This document shows, one piece after another, positions 10,560-22,922 of a stretch of 64,000 nucleotides of DNA (its first letter is position 1; each line of letters starts with the position of its first letter). This DNA comes from Casuarius casuarius (taxonomy: Eukaryota; Chordata; Aves; Casuariiformes; Casuariidae): NCBI GenBank assembly GCA_003342895.1, contig PTFA01000087.1, forward strand, positions 2,318,708 to 2,382,707. Reading direction: 5' to 3'. A program made the position numbers and the translations under genes. Below the pieces are notes generated by a model. That model did not search any database. It saw nothing but the letters and a program-made list of their open reading frames with translations, and was not told the origin of the DNA.

Positions 10560-13500
10560 GTAAGTTATTTATGAGCTTAGCATATAACTTTCTGTGTTTG
10601 TGTTTAGTTTGTTAAGATGACAGTATGTACAATACAAATGTTATTTTACAAAAAAAGTCTCTGAATAGGAGTCTTAGAAGGTACTGGATGAAGTTTATAC
10701 ATAGTGTTATTGCCATGATTTTGCTGGAGATAAGCCTAACTCAGTAAGCATTGTGAAGTGATTTTTAAAATATTCTCCATGACTTTATATTACTCATTTT
10801 ATAGACTTTATGGAAGCATCTATATTGATAAATCAGAGTTTCCACGCACATTCCCAGATGCTAGAACATGATCATCTATGCTGTTAAACTGCCAGAACAA
10901 TCCTTGTTGCGCTTTGGCCTGTGTCAATTAATATTTTCCCTGATCACTCCTAGCACAGTTTAGGAGTAAGAATGCTTCAAGGACCATACCTAACAGGCAG
11001 TTTGCAGGCAGCTGCTCCCTTTCAGCGACTGAGAAGGTTCACCAGCAGAGATGTGCCAGCTGGCCTCTGTGGCCAGAGCATTCCCTGTTTATTGCTATAG
11101 ACACAGCCTGTGGTTCCAGTGCTGACGTTGCTATCAGCTCAGACTGAGCAAGTGCAGTTTGGTCACCCTGCAGTTCTCTCCTTCTCAGGCTGCTTCCGGC
11201 AGTGTAGGCTTAGACCCACCTGATTATGATCAGTAGGGGCTTTTATTGCAGCTACAGTGGCCGGACATATAGGACACTTTGGTCCCATATCCTATCCTGC
11301 CCCTTGGATGAGAGCAAAGTAGCAGTCACAATTGGTTTCACAGCCCTCTAACAGCTGCTTAAAATGTCAGTAAATGCCTCAGCAGAAGCAGCAAAAAAAC
11401 AGCCACAACAAAGATGGACCCTCGCTCCATATGAGAGAAATAAACCTCTTGTCTCCAAGCAAGAAGAGTCTCTGCCTCAAACAAAATCAACACTCACAGA
11501 GTTAATAGGTCATCGCTCCTGAGAAGAGCATTTGACAAACAAATTTTTTTAATGAATATGAACCCTCAGGAGCAAGACAATACACAAATATATACCCCCA
11601 AGAGCACAGAGTTGCTTTCTTTTGTGCTTGGAAGGTATCTAGATGTTGTAGGAGCTAATAAACTATATATTAATAATAATAATGATAATTCCCCGTGACA
11701 TTGTTGGTACAGGTGTTACGCTCATAAAGAAAGATGAGAAACTGTCTCTTGCAGGTAAAGAGTCATCCTCAGAAATCATTAGACAAAAAACAAAAAGAGA
11801 GAAGCCTCTAAGCTAAAACTTTTGGCTTTTTATCCTGATTTTTTTAATGCTATTTTTCAATGTCCCAGATAGTATGATGGAGTCAAGGGCAACACAGCAT
11901 CACAACTCTTCCACCTGCACTGCAGCTCTCTGTGGCGTAGTCTGCCCTTGTGACACACAGGTATCCACCTGTGAAAAAAATGTATAATATACAACAGAGA
12001 TGGTTAGGCAGCCAGTGTGCTGTAGGTGTTGGTTATTACTGTATTGCAACTGTCTGATGTGAAGCTTAGGCCCTAACTGTCTCATGCTGGGCTCTTCCAC
12101 TCCATTTGTTGTACCAGCCAGTTGTCTCTAATCTTACACTTGGATGAAGAGCTCTCTTGGTCAGGAACCATCTATTTCTTACCCATTAGTGCAAGCCCAA
12201 GTGCAGTCTGGCCCTACCTCCAATGCCATAACTAAGAAGTAATACTTCAAGTAGGGAAAAGGCTGTACTGCAAGCAGAAATTTTGCAGCATGGCCCAAAG
12301 ATGCAGATGCTCATCCTGAGGCAGTGGAGAGTAATTTAATCAATGAGGAAGACACACGAGGTTAAAAAAAAAAATTAGAACTGTTTAGTTTTGAAAACCT
12401 ACCATGACAACAACTATATACACATGTATATAATATATACATAGACAGTGATAGCTTAGTGATTATTTTAGAGGAAAACAGAAATTGGCAGACTGGATCA
12501 GAGACCATGTAGTTTAATTATCTGGTAGTGAGCAAAGCCAGATGTTTCTGGATGAGGGGGAACAGTCTTCTAAGAGAAGGATGTGGAAAATCCTGTCCCC
12601 TAAACTAGGGCTGTCTCATCCTGGGCTATGACAAAGTTTGCTTTATGCCTACAGAGAAGATTTTCATATCCCTTTCACAAAGGATGTTATCATTAATTGT
12701 TACTATTCTGGCTTTTCCTGATATATATATATATATATATATATATTCAGTTTTGTTCTTAATCTTTTAAAATTTTTGGAGGCAGTGCCTTCTTCTGAGA
12801 ATGAGTCCCACAGCTTTATTGCTTGTGGTCTGCAAAATTATGTCTTGTTATCGATTATTCCCACCTTTCAATTCCACTGAATGTTCCCCTTCTTGTTTCC
12901 CACACTTTTCTTACCCACTTCCTGGCCAGTGGGAGTGGTCCTGTGGTAGCAGGTCCTGTGTGGCTTTCTCTCCTGGAAAGCTAGAAGTGCAAGAGGAGTT
13001 GAATCCAGGCCTCTGAACTCCTCAAATTTTACACAGGGCCTTGGAAAGCTGTAAATGACTCTTAAGCCAGAGTCATTGTTTGAAGAATGAAATCCATCTG
13101 CATGGTGACTGTGAAGGCCACAATCCACTGTTAGCCTTCCACTCCAGAAGGAGAAAAGACAGCATGAGACACGGGAAGCAGAAATGGGCACCATGCCCTT
13201 CTACCGTAAAAAGTCAGTGTAAGGAGATCTGTTCTTGGGCAGGAGAGTGGATGTAGTGGCTACAAAACGCAATCCTGATCATCCACATAGCTCTCAGCCC
13301 CCACTTCATTCTCACTGAGTTGGGAAATTGATTGCTTTCACCTGTCAAATTCTGCCTTGGAGGAGGCAGTTGCCCGAGGAGTGAATTTCTGGGATCCACT
13401 TTAGTACCACTGGGAGCAGCACCCACACCTCCTTGTGTGATCATGCTCAAGTTCTCCCTCTACCGTTTACACAGTGGCTGCATCCAGCCTGTGTCCTTTC

Positions 13501-16500
13501 TCCTGGCTTTCTGCAAGGGCTGTGAACCTCACCCTAACAGCTTTGGAGCAGTTTTGGTGCTTTGTGATTACACACTGTGAAGCAGACAAAAGCTCTGGAC
13601 ATCTTAAAATTCAAAACATACTGCTGAGCCTTTTTTTTTTTTCCTTTTCTTTGTTGTAACTCACAGGAACAAATAACCCAAATTAGAAACAGAGATTGAA
13701 CAGTGGCTCTCCAGCTCTTCAAGAGAAATACAAAACATTTGCAAGAAAATATTTTTTGGCAATGTAGTTTGATCTATGGTTTAAAACCTCATGCACATAT
13801 TTACTGCTGCAAGTGGAATAATTACTGCTTGGAAACCTTTACTCAGTCCAAAAAACGTTGCATGCTTCAATTTTCTAAAAATATGAATCTCAAAAACTGT
13901 TTTGATTTTACCTCAACCTCTCATTGGCAAGGTTTAAGTGGAAGATAATAGCGATGAAGAGCTACCATTTAACAGAATAGCACTGAAGTAACATGCAACC
14001 ATAAAGGATTCCAGAATTTTTCTGCAGCGAGGATACCATGTGGACCATATCCTTTAAAGCACACCCTTACAATGTGGAAGGAGCAGTGCTATATAGTCTT
14101 CTGGGGCTGGAGGAGATTGATCTCTCAGTGAATTTACAAAGTGCCCTTAGGGTAGTCAGTTGGTTTTGACTTTTAGGCTGCTCCACCCTGGTCACTAAGT
14201 GTGACTGTCTTGGTGTGCTGGCGTACTGAGGCCCAGCACCCAGCCTTCTCCACCATTCCCCCTTGCACTCTCTTTGTAAAGCCCTGGTTCTTAAGCTGTG
14301 ACACAATTCAAAAAAAAGCAAACTCTCTGTCAGTAGATTTTAGATTTCACCTCTGCTGGGAAATCTGTAGGCATCTGAACATAATAAAAGTTGAATCCCA
14401 GACATATAATCAGAAGATATTGGATCTATATGGTCTCATATCTAGGAGAAGGATGAGGCAGTCTGAGCTGGTTAGTCAGTAGTTAGATACATGGAGATTC
14501 AAGACAGTGAAGCCAGCCTGAGCCCCGCTCTGATATGCATTCTCTGCAGCATTCTTCTGTATTCTTTCCAATACGAGTCTTGCTTTGAAAGAGACCCAAA
14601 TACCACATGGTAACAGGAGCATTATGTCAAAAAGAGGAAGGAATTAACTAGAAGAAAGAGTTTTGAAAGTGAGAGAAAAAGGCTCTTTAGGGGCTTTTAG
14701 AAACTCTAAAACACACTGGCAATATTGCAGGCTCCTTGAAAAGATTCACATGATGCTTTGAAACCTCTATACAGTATAGATTCATCAGAAGGAAGCTCAC
14801 AGCTATTTTCTGGAATATTACAGGCGTAGGAGCTATCAATGTTTTTAATGGTATGAAATCAAGCCAGTGTGAGAGGGCAAACCATGCAGCTATAGAAAGC
14901 AGGTTGAAGGAACATTGCACTCCTAAGGAAAGTTAAATTCTTGAAAGATACAGGTTTTATATGAGAATGCAAAAGGAGGAATTCTTTGAAGAATTTTTGG
15001 TTGATCTTAAAATAATAAATCAGGCAAGTAGTACAGCATTTTGAGAGATTCTGTTCTAAGGGATCAGATAGTGATTGGAATCAGAGATCAAAGCTACAGA
15101 AAAGATGCCAGGAAGCTAGGATCTAGAGTTGGGAAGATCTGTTTAGGCAAGCAAGGCCAGTCCTAAGGGACAGCATGAAGGTATCAGAAGGGGAACAGGA
15201 CGTGCTGACTATTGGAAAAGGAAAATGGAAAACAGCTTTGAAGAGACTCTTCGGAGCTATCTGCAAGAAGCTGCAAAAATGAGATATGAAAAAATTCACA
15301 GATTTAAATTACATCTAGGAGTTTGGAGATACTGCAGCAACTATAACAAAATACAGTTATTTTGAAAAACTTGCAACTGAAAAAGCAGAAACAAAACAGA
15401 ATACCTAACACACACCCCAAATCTGTATGATGGTGTGCAAACCGAAAGTGCATTCTCTGCAAAAGCTGCAACAGGGAGCTGCAGACTAAGGATAAACACC
15501 TCCAAATTCAAAACTGGTGCTCAGCCAACGTTACGTCAGAAAACACTGCAAAAAAATCGAATCAGGAATCTCTGCATATAAATAAAGACTGTTGAAACTG
15601 AGGGTGTGTACTGAGAACCAAATTCCTACCGAAGGATTATATGAATTTAAATTGAAAAGAAAAGATAAAAACAGTAGTTTAAGTTTATGGGCACAAAGAG
15701 CTAATATCAGATTTAAAAATATGCCTATCCCTAGTCTTGATTAAAGCAGTGAATCTGGTAAAGGAACCATAAACGCAGGGTATCAGTCCCCAGAAGTCTT
15801 CGATGTCAGAGATAAAGTAGACACAGAATATAAAACCGTATTCTCCCAACAATCTGGGCTACTACAAATGTTCCTCTGGTTATGAGATAGAAGCTTATAA
15901 AGGAGCTAGATCACATAGGAATAATGGGGAGAAGTTTAAAAATGGAAGAGCCACTTAGCAACAGTAAGAAAAAAAGACGAGTCACTGAGATTGTCCTTAC
16001 AACAAGTGAGGCTAAATATATGTGTCAGGACAGACACTTTCCTATAGAGGATATTTCCAGGAAAAGGACTGCATATGTTTGTACAAATATATATAAACTT
16101 TAGTACAAATTTATATTCTTCTACGTGATCCGAGCAGAATTCCTTGCATGAGATGAGTTCAACACTATGCACTTTTAGTCCATCATACAGGAAATACAGC
16201 TTTCACAGACTTTCTTTTGACTAAGAATTCATTCTTGAGATTTTGCACAGAAGCATAAGAAAGGCCATTGACTTGAAGCAACTGTGGCTGCTAAAATAGA
16301 TACTGAAGATGTCCAGTAGGGAACCTGAAAAAAGCACCCAAGAGAGTCTGAGAAGTGGGATTAGACAGAAATACAAATGTGAGGACAAAGAAATAACATA
16401 AAAGATTAACTGAAAACAAGACACAAAAGGGCCGTTACAAATATGCTGTTCACAAAGATAAGGTGTCTAGAGGCCCGTTAGCATAGTGAAAGTTGGAGGA

Positions 16501-19463
16501 AAGTTCTGATCAAACCTGGCAATCTGTGCAAGCAGCTTTTGAGTCACTACATGAAATGCACATACAGGGCTGGCAATCTGGGAAAAGAGTTCCCGAATTT
16601 AAGGCATTAATAAAGACAACTCCTGACCTGATGTATCTTGACACTAGAAGACAAAGTTGTCAAAAGGAGGCCTACAGGCAGTATTATTGAAAAAACAAAC
16701 AATGGAAATCTGTGGCCTGTGGTTCTAAGGCACTTGTGAGCACTGTGATTCTAGGCACAGACTGAGAGAGAAGGGCTCTGAATCTGCTATATGATTGCAA
16801 GAAATGTTACATATTTGTTTATCAATCTGTTATGGTCAGAGCTGATACAAACCACTTTGTAGCCATGGTGAAAGAAAGATTAGCTTCCAGAATATAAAAA
16901 TGTTGTGACTTTTTGGTGTGTGGGGGGGTGTTCAGCTAAAACCATTCAGTTTGACAATAAAGTTTAAGCTGGAGAAATAGTTACTGACTGAAGACATACT
17001 TTTTAGAGCATTTAATGAGTCTATTTTTGAAAACAACATAGAGAATGACATAATACATGGAAATTTAATTAAAAAAAAAAAGAATTATTTGATTTCAGAA
17101 GAAAGCAGGCTCGGTTTGCAGAGGATATACAGAAGATGACACAATGCAGAAAATCCTGAAGATTACCACCTGTTGGGTAGACAGCACATTGCATGCCAAG
17201 CCTGTATCACCAAGTCAGATTAGAGTTTTCTATGTTTAGTGGCATACACTTTAGAGGTAACAGCATAGTGGTGTCAGTGTATTACAACCTAACATGCTTC
17301 ACAAAGTACAGGGGACTCATAAGGCTATTCAAAAATGTGAAAGAAAAGAGCGTATGTGGATACATCTGAACCTGTTGTAGGTATCCAACTTAGGCATTAA
17401 CCTGAAGTTGTATTTTGATAGAATTTAATATCAGAACATGTCACAGCATACACTATCTCTTTATTTGTTTGGGTATGGCATCCCAGAAATTTTGTCTAGC
17501 AATGGTCCACTCTTCAGCAGCTGGGACTCAAAATGATTTGTAAGGGATGATTGCAACATGTTCCATTCAAACCAGATATCCTCAGTTCAATGGTGAGCTG
17601 AGCTGAAACTGTTAAAAGACAGTTCAGGTAGGCTGTGGAGCCCAGAAGAGACCAACATTTTTCTGAACTCGAGAGCACATCTTTGAAAAATGGTTTATTG
17701 CCAGCTGAAACTTTACTGAGCAGACAGTCCCAGTATTCCCAATTTCATCCAAATGACAGTGGAAGATACGATGGGTCTGAATCATATAGTAAATTGCTAA
17801 CAACCCACAAAAGTCATATTATAATTCAAATCTTGTAAGGTATGTGATGCTGTTCTTATAAACAATGGTGTTTCCTGGGTCCTGAGGGTTGTGGGGAAAT
17901 TACTCTTTGTTCATATGAAGTACAAACTCCAGAAGGACAGATTCTTAGGAGAAACAATTGGCAAGGAAAATGTATTGGTCTTGTGAGGAAAATACTGAGC
18001 ATACAGCCTCTTGAAAATAAATGGAAAACCAAGGATTCTGCAATGCTGTGAGTGGAAAGACAGCACCAGTAACTAGAGCTGAGACCAGATGCCTCTGAGG
18101 AGATCCATGAGAGGTTGTAGAGCTCTGAGGGGACTCACCGAGCATTGCTAAAAAGCACATGTAGTTTAGCACTTCCTTTACTGGTCTTATAAGAACTGAC
18201 TGCACAGTATTCATACAAAGAAGCAAACATAAGAACTGGATACTGGCCCACGGAAAGTGGCTTAGCAGGGAGCAGGGTGAACTGGCCTAGGCTCTTAGTC
18301 AGATCAGAAGACAGGCTTGGCAAGAGATTGAGGCAATGAATTATACTTGATTATGTGGGTTACAATCTTGAACTGCATTATCTCTGTAATAAGCCTTTTA
18401 TAGTAAAAATCCTGATTCTCTAAAGAACTTGCACTCCACACTCCGTAACCCAAGGCTGTCAGAAAGAGCAGTCCCAAGGCAAATGGAGTGCAGCTGTAGT
18501 TGTTAACCCAAATCAAAACTTGTTATTTCTTCCATAAGGGTGTCATCTTGTAAGTGATAAATATATGTAGATAATTTATTTATAATTTAATCTCCATCAA
18601 GACGTAATTCACAGCTATTTTGATCTTGCATTAATCTTAAGTGACTTTGGCAGTGAGTTGAGAATGTGCAGTAATGAGAGATGTCTGTGCCTGCCTGGTC
18701 CTCTTGACACAATTTGTGGAGAGGCTTGTGTTGACTCCAGAGTAAAGAGGCTGGGAGGGATATTGATTGGGTTTCCAAAGCTTCATCAAACAGTTCCTGA
18801 TGTCATTGAAATATAAATGACAAAATAAGTGGCAGGAAGAGCCAATGTTTTGAGGCCTGAATTTGGAAATGGTAAATATCTCAGGGAAGTTTGAATGGTA
18901 CTGTTACGAAGCCCGCATAAGTCAGTAGGAGCGCTGCACACCTTCCCTCGGGCATGGATCAGGCCCTGCACTACTTCAGTTTTCCTCAGGTCTAATTGTT
19001 TTTGTTAAATAGTTCCTTTTACTATATCAAAGTTTCAGGAGCTTCAAATTGTAGATAGTATTTTGCCAAACTCCTATCATTGTAACAGCCACACGTTTTG
19101 TGTCTCTGATCAGGACAGACTTTAAAAGATAGAGAACTATATTTTGTATTTGCAGTTCTGAATGGGCAGAGTAATCAGTTAATCATCCAAGAGTCATTTG
19201 TTTACAATGGGAACAATTCTGTGTCCAAATTAAATATCGGGGGGAGGAGGAGTTTTCTTGTAAACGATTTGGCATTCCAATATTTTTTTTTAATCAGTCT
19301 TTGGATAAATTATATGAACTTACCACACACAAATAAGCTCAAGATCTTTCTCTGCCCTTCCACCCCTATTTTGTGTATTTTTTTAAATCTTTTTTATCTG
19401 ATTTAACAAAGGAGCTAAAAAAAAAAAATCTGCTCTCTTTCCGGGATAAATTTAGGGATTTAG
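10560..19463 (+). other. Intron 6, non-coding (about 8.9 kb)
   Basis: One of the two longest introns here. It contains an (AT)n run (12719-12746), a short AAT-type run near 11671-11688 and a poly-T stretch near 13629. A segment after an AG at 17099 stays open for about 47 codons, but its phase does not fit exons 6 and 7 and it has no EF-hand features. No other exon, RNA gene or transposon is recognised. Confidence 0.65.
12719..12746. repeat. (TA)n microsatellite
   Basis: A pure AT dinucleotide run of about 13 units within intron 6; likely to vary in length between individuals. Confidence 0.9.
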
Positions 19464-19607
19464 GGATTACTTCCAAGATTTCAGCAAGGTCTTTCAAAAA
19501 ATGGATAAAAACAGAGATGGCTACATAACAGTATGTGACCTGCACAAGATACTACAAGAATTCAACTATTTCCTTGACTATGATCAGTTCAATGGTCTTC
19601 TGAATGG
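19464..19607 (+). CDS. EFCAB6: EFCAB6 exon 7 of window (EF-hand), donor site not canonical
   Basis: Codes residues 310-357 plus two bases of codon 358. The acceptor used is ggatttag at 19463, which completes Lys (aa|g) and reads DYFQDFSKVFQKMDKNRDG. The loop D-K-N-R-D-G-Y-I-T-V-C-D is the most complete in the window (Asp1, Asn3, Asp5, Gly6, Ile8, Asp12). The exon must end after aatgg so that gg|c and exon 8 give LLNGLGISIHD in phase. However, the next bases are atttat, not GT. Reading on gives stop TGA at 19614-19616. The coding content is secure; the 3' boundary is inferred from phase and homology. Possible explanations are a donor mutation, a sequence error, or use of another site. Confidence 0.82.
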
Positions 19608-22600
19608 ATTTATATGATTATCTCTGAAGTGTCTCTTTGGTCACACCTAGCAAAGGCTGTGAGCTTGTTCTCAGCATTAAGCATGTAAGAAGCTCTGTTA
19701 AAAGTAATGGAGGTACCTGCATGCTTAAAACTGCATATGAGTGAAAAATCTTTCTAGGTTATTGGCTCTGCAGGTAATGAGAATTAAATGGCTTCTGACA
19801 TAAAACCAGTATGTTCTGTGTATGTATATTTGTTTGCTAGTTTGTTTTCTTTATTTATTTCCATTTAATAGAGCAAATGTGTGGAAGAGATCCTGTTCCA
19901 AATAGAAACAGAATTATATCAGGTTATAAAATAGTCATAATTTTCAAATGCTGGTGCCATGCAAAGCTGTGCATTTGATGTTGTGTGTTAATATGAGCAA
20001 GAAGAAAATTCTCTTTATGTAGAGGCTAAAGAACACAAAGGACTGGCTCCAACATTAGGTAGCTGGGGTTCTCCCAGCCCCCCAAAGATCATATTCTTGG
20101 CAGCACTGGGCTTTATGGTCTAGAGCTTGCCAGACCAGACTCTTTTTTTGAAATAAAATTAACAAAGTCTTTTCACAGTTCACCTTTAATTGGGTGATCA
20201 ACTTTTTATGAATTGAAACCCTAATAAGAATCTGCTGCTTGTTTCCTTCTCAAAGACCTCTTGATGATAAACACCTCTATTCATTGTAATTTTGTGCAGA
20301 TTATTCCTTTCTTGATCCAAAATAGTCTTTTCTAAATAATACAGAGTAGATTAGCATATGCATTTAGTTTTATTACTAAAATTTTAATGCCCACTTGGCA
20401 ATTTATTTCTCTGCTGAAATGGTGTTGATTATTTCCTTTTCCACACACTGTCTCCAATATTGGAGCCAGCTTGACACGGGTAGTATGTGGGAGTGCTGTG
20501 CAGCTGCAAGATGCAAAATCAGGGCTCTTGAATATTTTTTTCTTACTAGCAGATATTGGGTCTATAGTTAATTTCTTTTCCAGCCTGTTTTATAAAGCGT
20601 TCTCTTTGTTTTACTGGCTCTCGCCATTAATTAGACATTTTTGTAATTGGATATTCCGGTGATTGGTAGCTGAGGCATTGGTCCCCAGTGAAAGAGATGA
20701 TAAAAGTACATTACAGTAATTCAGTCTTACACAAGAAATTTATTACGTAGTGAGGCCAACTTCGCTGTCAAGGCTTGACTCTCTAGGACTTGCCTTGACC
20801 ATAACTCTCTTTAGAAAGCTTAGTGCAAGCATGAAAAAGTCCAGCCTTTCCCCTGCGGCATAGGAATTTTCTACCTATTACATGTATGTAAAGAATCTAC
20901 AGTTCTGATAACTGCCTGTAAAATTAATGAAGTCTATTAAAAACCCCTCTGTAGTTGGTAACTCTGTATCAAAAAAACTAAGTGTAATCTAGCCTGGAGA
21001 CTCTCTGATTGTCTTTCAATGGTAGGAAATTCCATAAACTGACTACACTGGATACTTACTGGGTAAGCGAGTGTAGAACATGCCCCTACTATTGTACTCC
21101 TGTGCGGTAATGAGTTCTACAGGCTCATTAAACAGGTTTGAAGCCTTCCTTTTATTTATTATAAATGTACTAGGTGTCATTTCATTGAATGGTAACATGC
21201 CACAGGACACTGGAAGAAAGTAGTTTTTCATGTTACGGTTAATGCTACTCATCCCAACTTAATCTTTGATGCTGAATGACCTTTATTTTTGTATTTTTTC
21301 TGTGTATGTAAAGCTTGCCTTAATTCCAGTCTTTTTGTGGTAAAGTATTCTTAAATAAAAATTAATTTAGTTTTGTCACAAAGTCCTCTACAAAAAAATC
21401 CCCAAATCATATGCAAGGGCTCATCTTTCTTCATGCTGATATTTGATGCAAAAATATATTCACTGTTGTTACCTGGAGCTATCTCTAGTCAGATATGTAA
21501 CCCACTGAATTTCTGATGTGATAGAACATGAAACTCCCCAGTGTCAGTGATCCAGCAGATGCTTCAGCTGACAGACAGAAATTCAGAAGTTGTGAGAGCA
21601 GTCTGGAGAGACTTTGGGCTGGGCTCTTAGATACAAAGTGTTCACAAATGGTCAGAACAGACCTCCTTACCAGAGTGCTTTGCAAGCCAGAGACAGCAGC
21701 TGCTGGGCCAAATGTACCAGCCCTTCTCTGCAGCTCAGCGGATATACCAAGGGAGGGAGGGCCACTGCCTGAGACACAGTGAGGCTGAGTCCTGCCCGTC
21801 ACTTGGCATTTTATTGCCCGCACTCTAGGGTAAAACCTTTGAACTGCTTCCACTGACACCAGGGCCAAGAACCTGTAAAATAATTTTCTAGTTGCCTGCC
21901 AAACCATGCAAAGTGAGATACAGGTTTGGAAGGAAGTTACGTCCTTCCATCACAAACAGAAGGAGGAACTTTGTATGGAAACCAATTTGATTTCCTACCA
22001 TGGATAGAGAAACTGAGTACAGACAAGAGCTGGTGGACCCATGCAGTATACCACAGAGCTGTAGTGGATGTACTAGCTTGTGTTGAGCAACAGTTTACCA
22101 GACTACTTGTGGTACTGCTTCTTTCTCCAGAAATCATGACATACTGACAGGCTTGAGCAGCACTTCAGAGCTCCTTTGACATCTGCAGGTCAAAGGTATT
22201 TTTATAAAGTAGAAAGTGAAGGCAGGTACTAGAGCTTGGTACAATGAAGATCTGCTCCTCAGCAGAGTCTGTTAGACTGTATTTACACTGTGACAGGAAG
22301 AGAAAATCCTAGGACAGGGTTGAGAGCCTACATGTTCTCTGTCCACATTGGTGACAGTAAGCTCAGCAGTAGGTTGGGCTCAAAACACTGTGCTGTGCTT
22401 AAAAAACATCAAATGAATGCTGATGGACTAGAACATTGTGCACTTTGGCCCAGGCTGAAGCACTGGGTGAGCCCAGACTCTCCTCTTGGGCATCTGCAGA
22501 TTGGCCTAAATCTGTGTTTGAGAGTGTGGTTGCATTAATTGATAGGAGTGATGTCTGAGACTTGAGAAATAGCTAGGGCTCTAATAGGACTTAAACACTG

Positions 22601-22726
22601 GCAGCACAGGCATCTCCTGAAGTGCTGCTGAAGTACAAATAATGCATCATCATAATTAATCAGTACAGACAACAGTGAGATAATTATTTAAAATCGTTGA
22701 TATCTTTTTCTGTGTTTTTCTTTTAG
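19608..22726 (+). other. Intron 7, non-coding; starts AT
   Basis: About 3.1 kb. The 5' end reads atttatatga, which fits neither the U2 GT donor nor the U12 ATATCC or GTATCC donor. The 3' end tttcttttag is an ordinary U2 acceptor. The ORF pair at 21485-21907 (minus) and 21528-21782 (plus) overlaps on both strands and is judged spurious. No repeat is recognised. Confidence 0.7.
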
Positions 22727-22922
22727 CTTAGGAATCAGCATTCATGACAGCAAGCTCTCTTATTTTGATTTCCTGAGAGCAATTGATGATGGCAGAGCAT
22801 CTAAATACCAACGGAGACAAAAGCAGGCTGCACCACCTGCAAGCTTTGCAGCTCTCAGCTTAGAAAAGACTCTAATTAAGATAAAAGAAATAGTTGCATC
22901 ATCTTATGATTTGTTGTACAAG
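22727..22922 (+). CDS. EFCAB6: EFCAB6 exon 8 of window
   Basis: Codes residues 358-423. The acceptor is ttcttttag at 22726; the donor is aag|gtaagt at 22923. It starts with one base completing codon 358 and reads LGISIHDSKLSYFDFLRAI. This is the second, degenerate EF-hand of the pair begun in exon 7: a shortened loop without the acidic ligands, but with the SYFDF exit helix intact. A linker, DDGRASKYQRRQKQAAPPAS, follows. Then comes the entering helix of the next pair, LEKTLIKIKEIVASSYDLLYK, which continues in exon 9. It ends in phase 0. Confidence 0.93.

Noticed and set aside
17100..17240. Possible extra EFCAB6 exon after gatttcag in intron 6
   Set aside because: The frame that fits exon 6 phase hits a stop after about 20 codons. 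The open frame has the wrong phase and no EF-hand pattern.
19456..19463. Upstream acceptor for exon 7 (tttag at 19455)
   Set aside because: It puts the EF-hand codons out of frame with exon 6. The AG at 19463 gives the right phase.
21485..21907. 140-codon minus ORF in intron 7
   Set aside because: An opposite-strand ORF over the same bases, no family features, and nothing supporting an independent gene.
19608..22726. Intron 7 as a U12-type AT-AC intron
   Set aside because: The 5' end atttatatga lacks the ATATCCTT consensus, the 3' end is AG with a long pyrimidine tract, and no U12 branch-point motif is evident.
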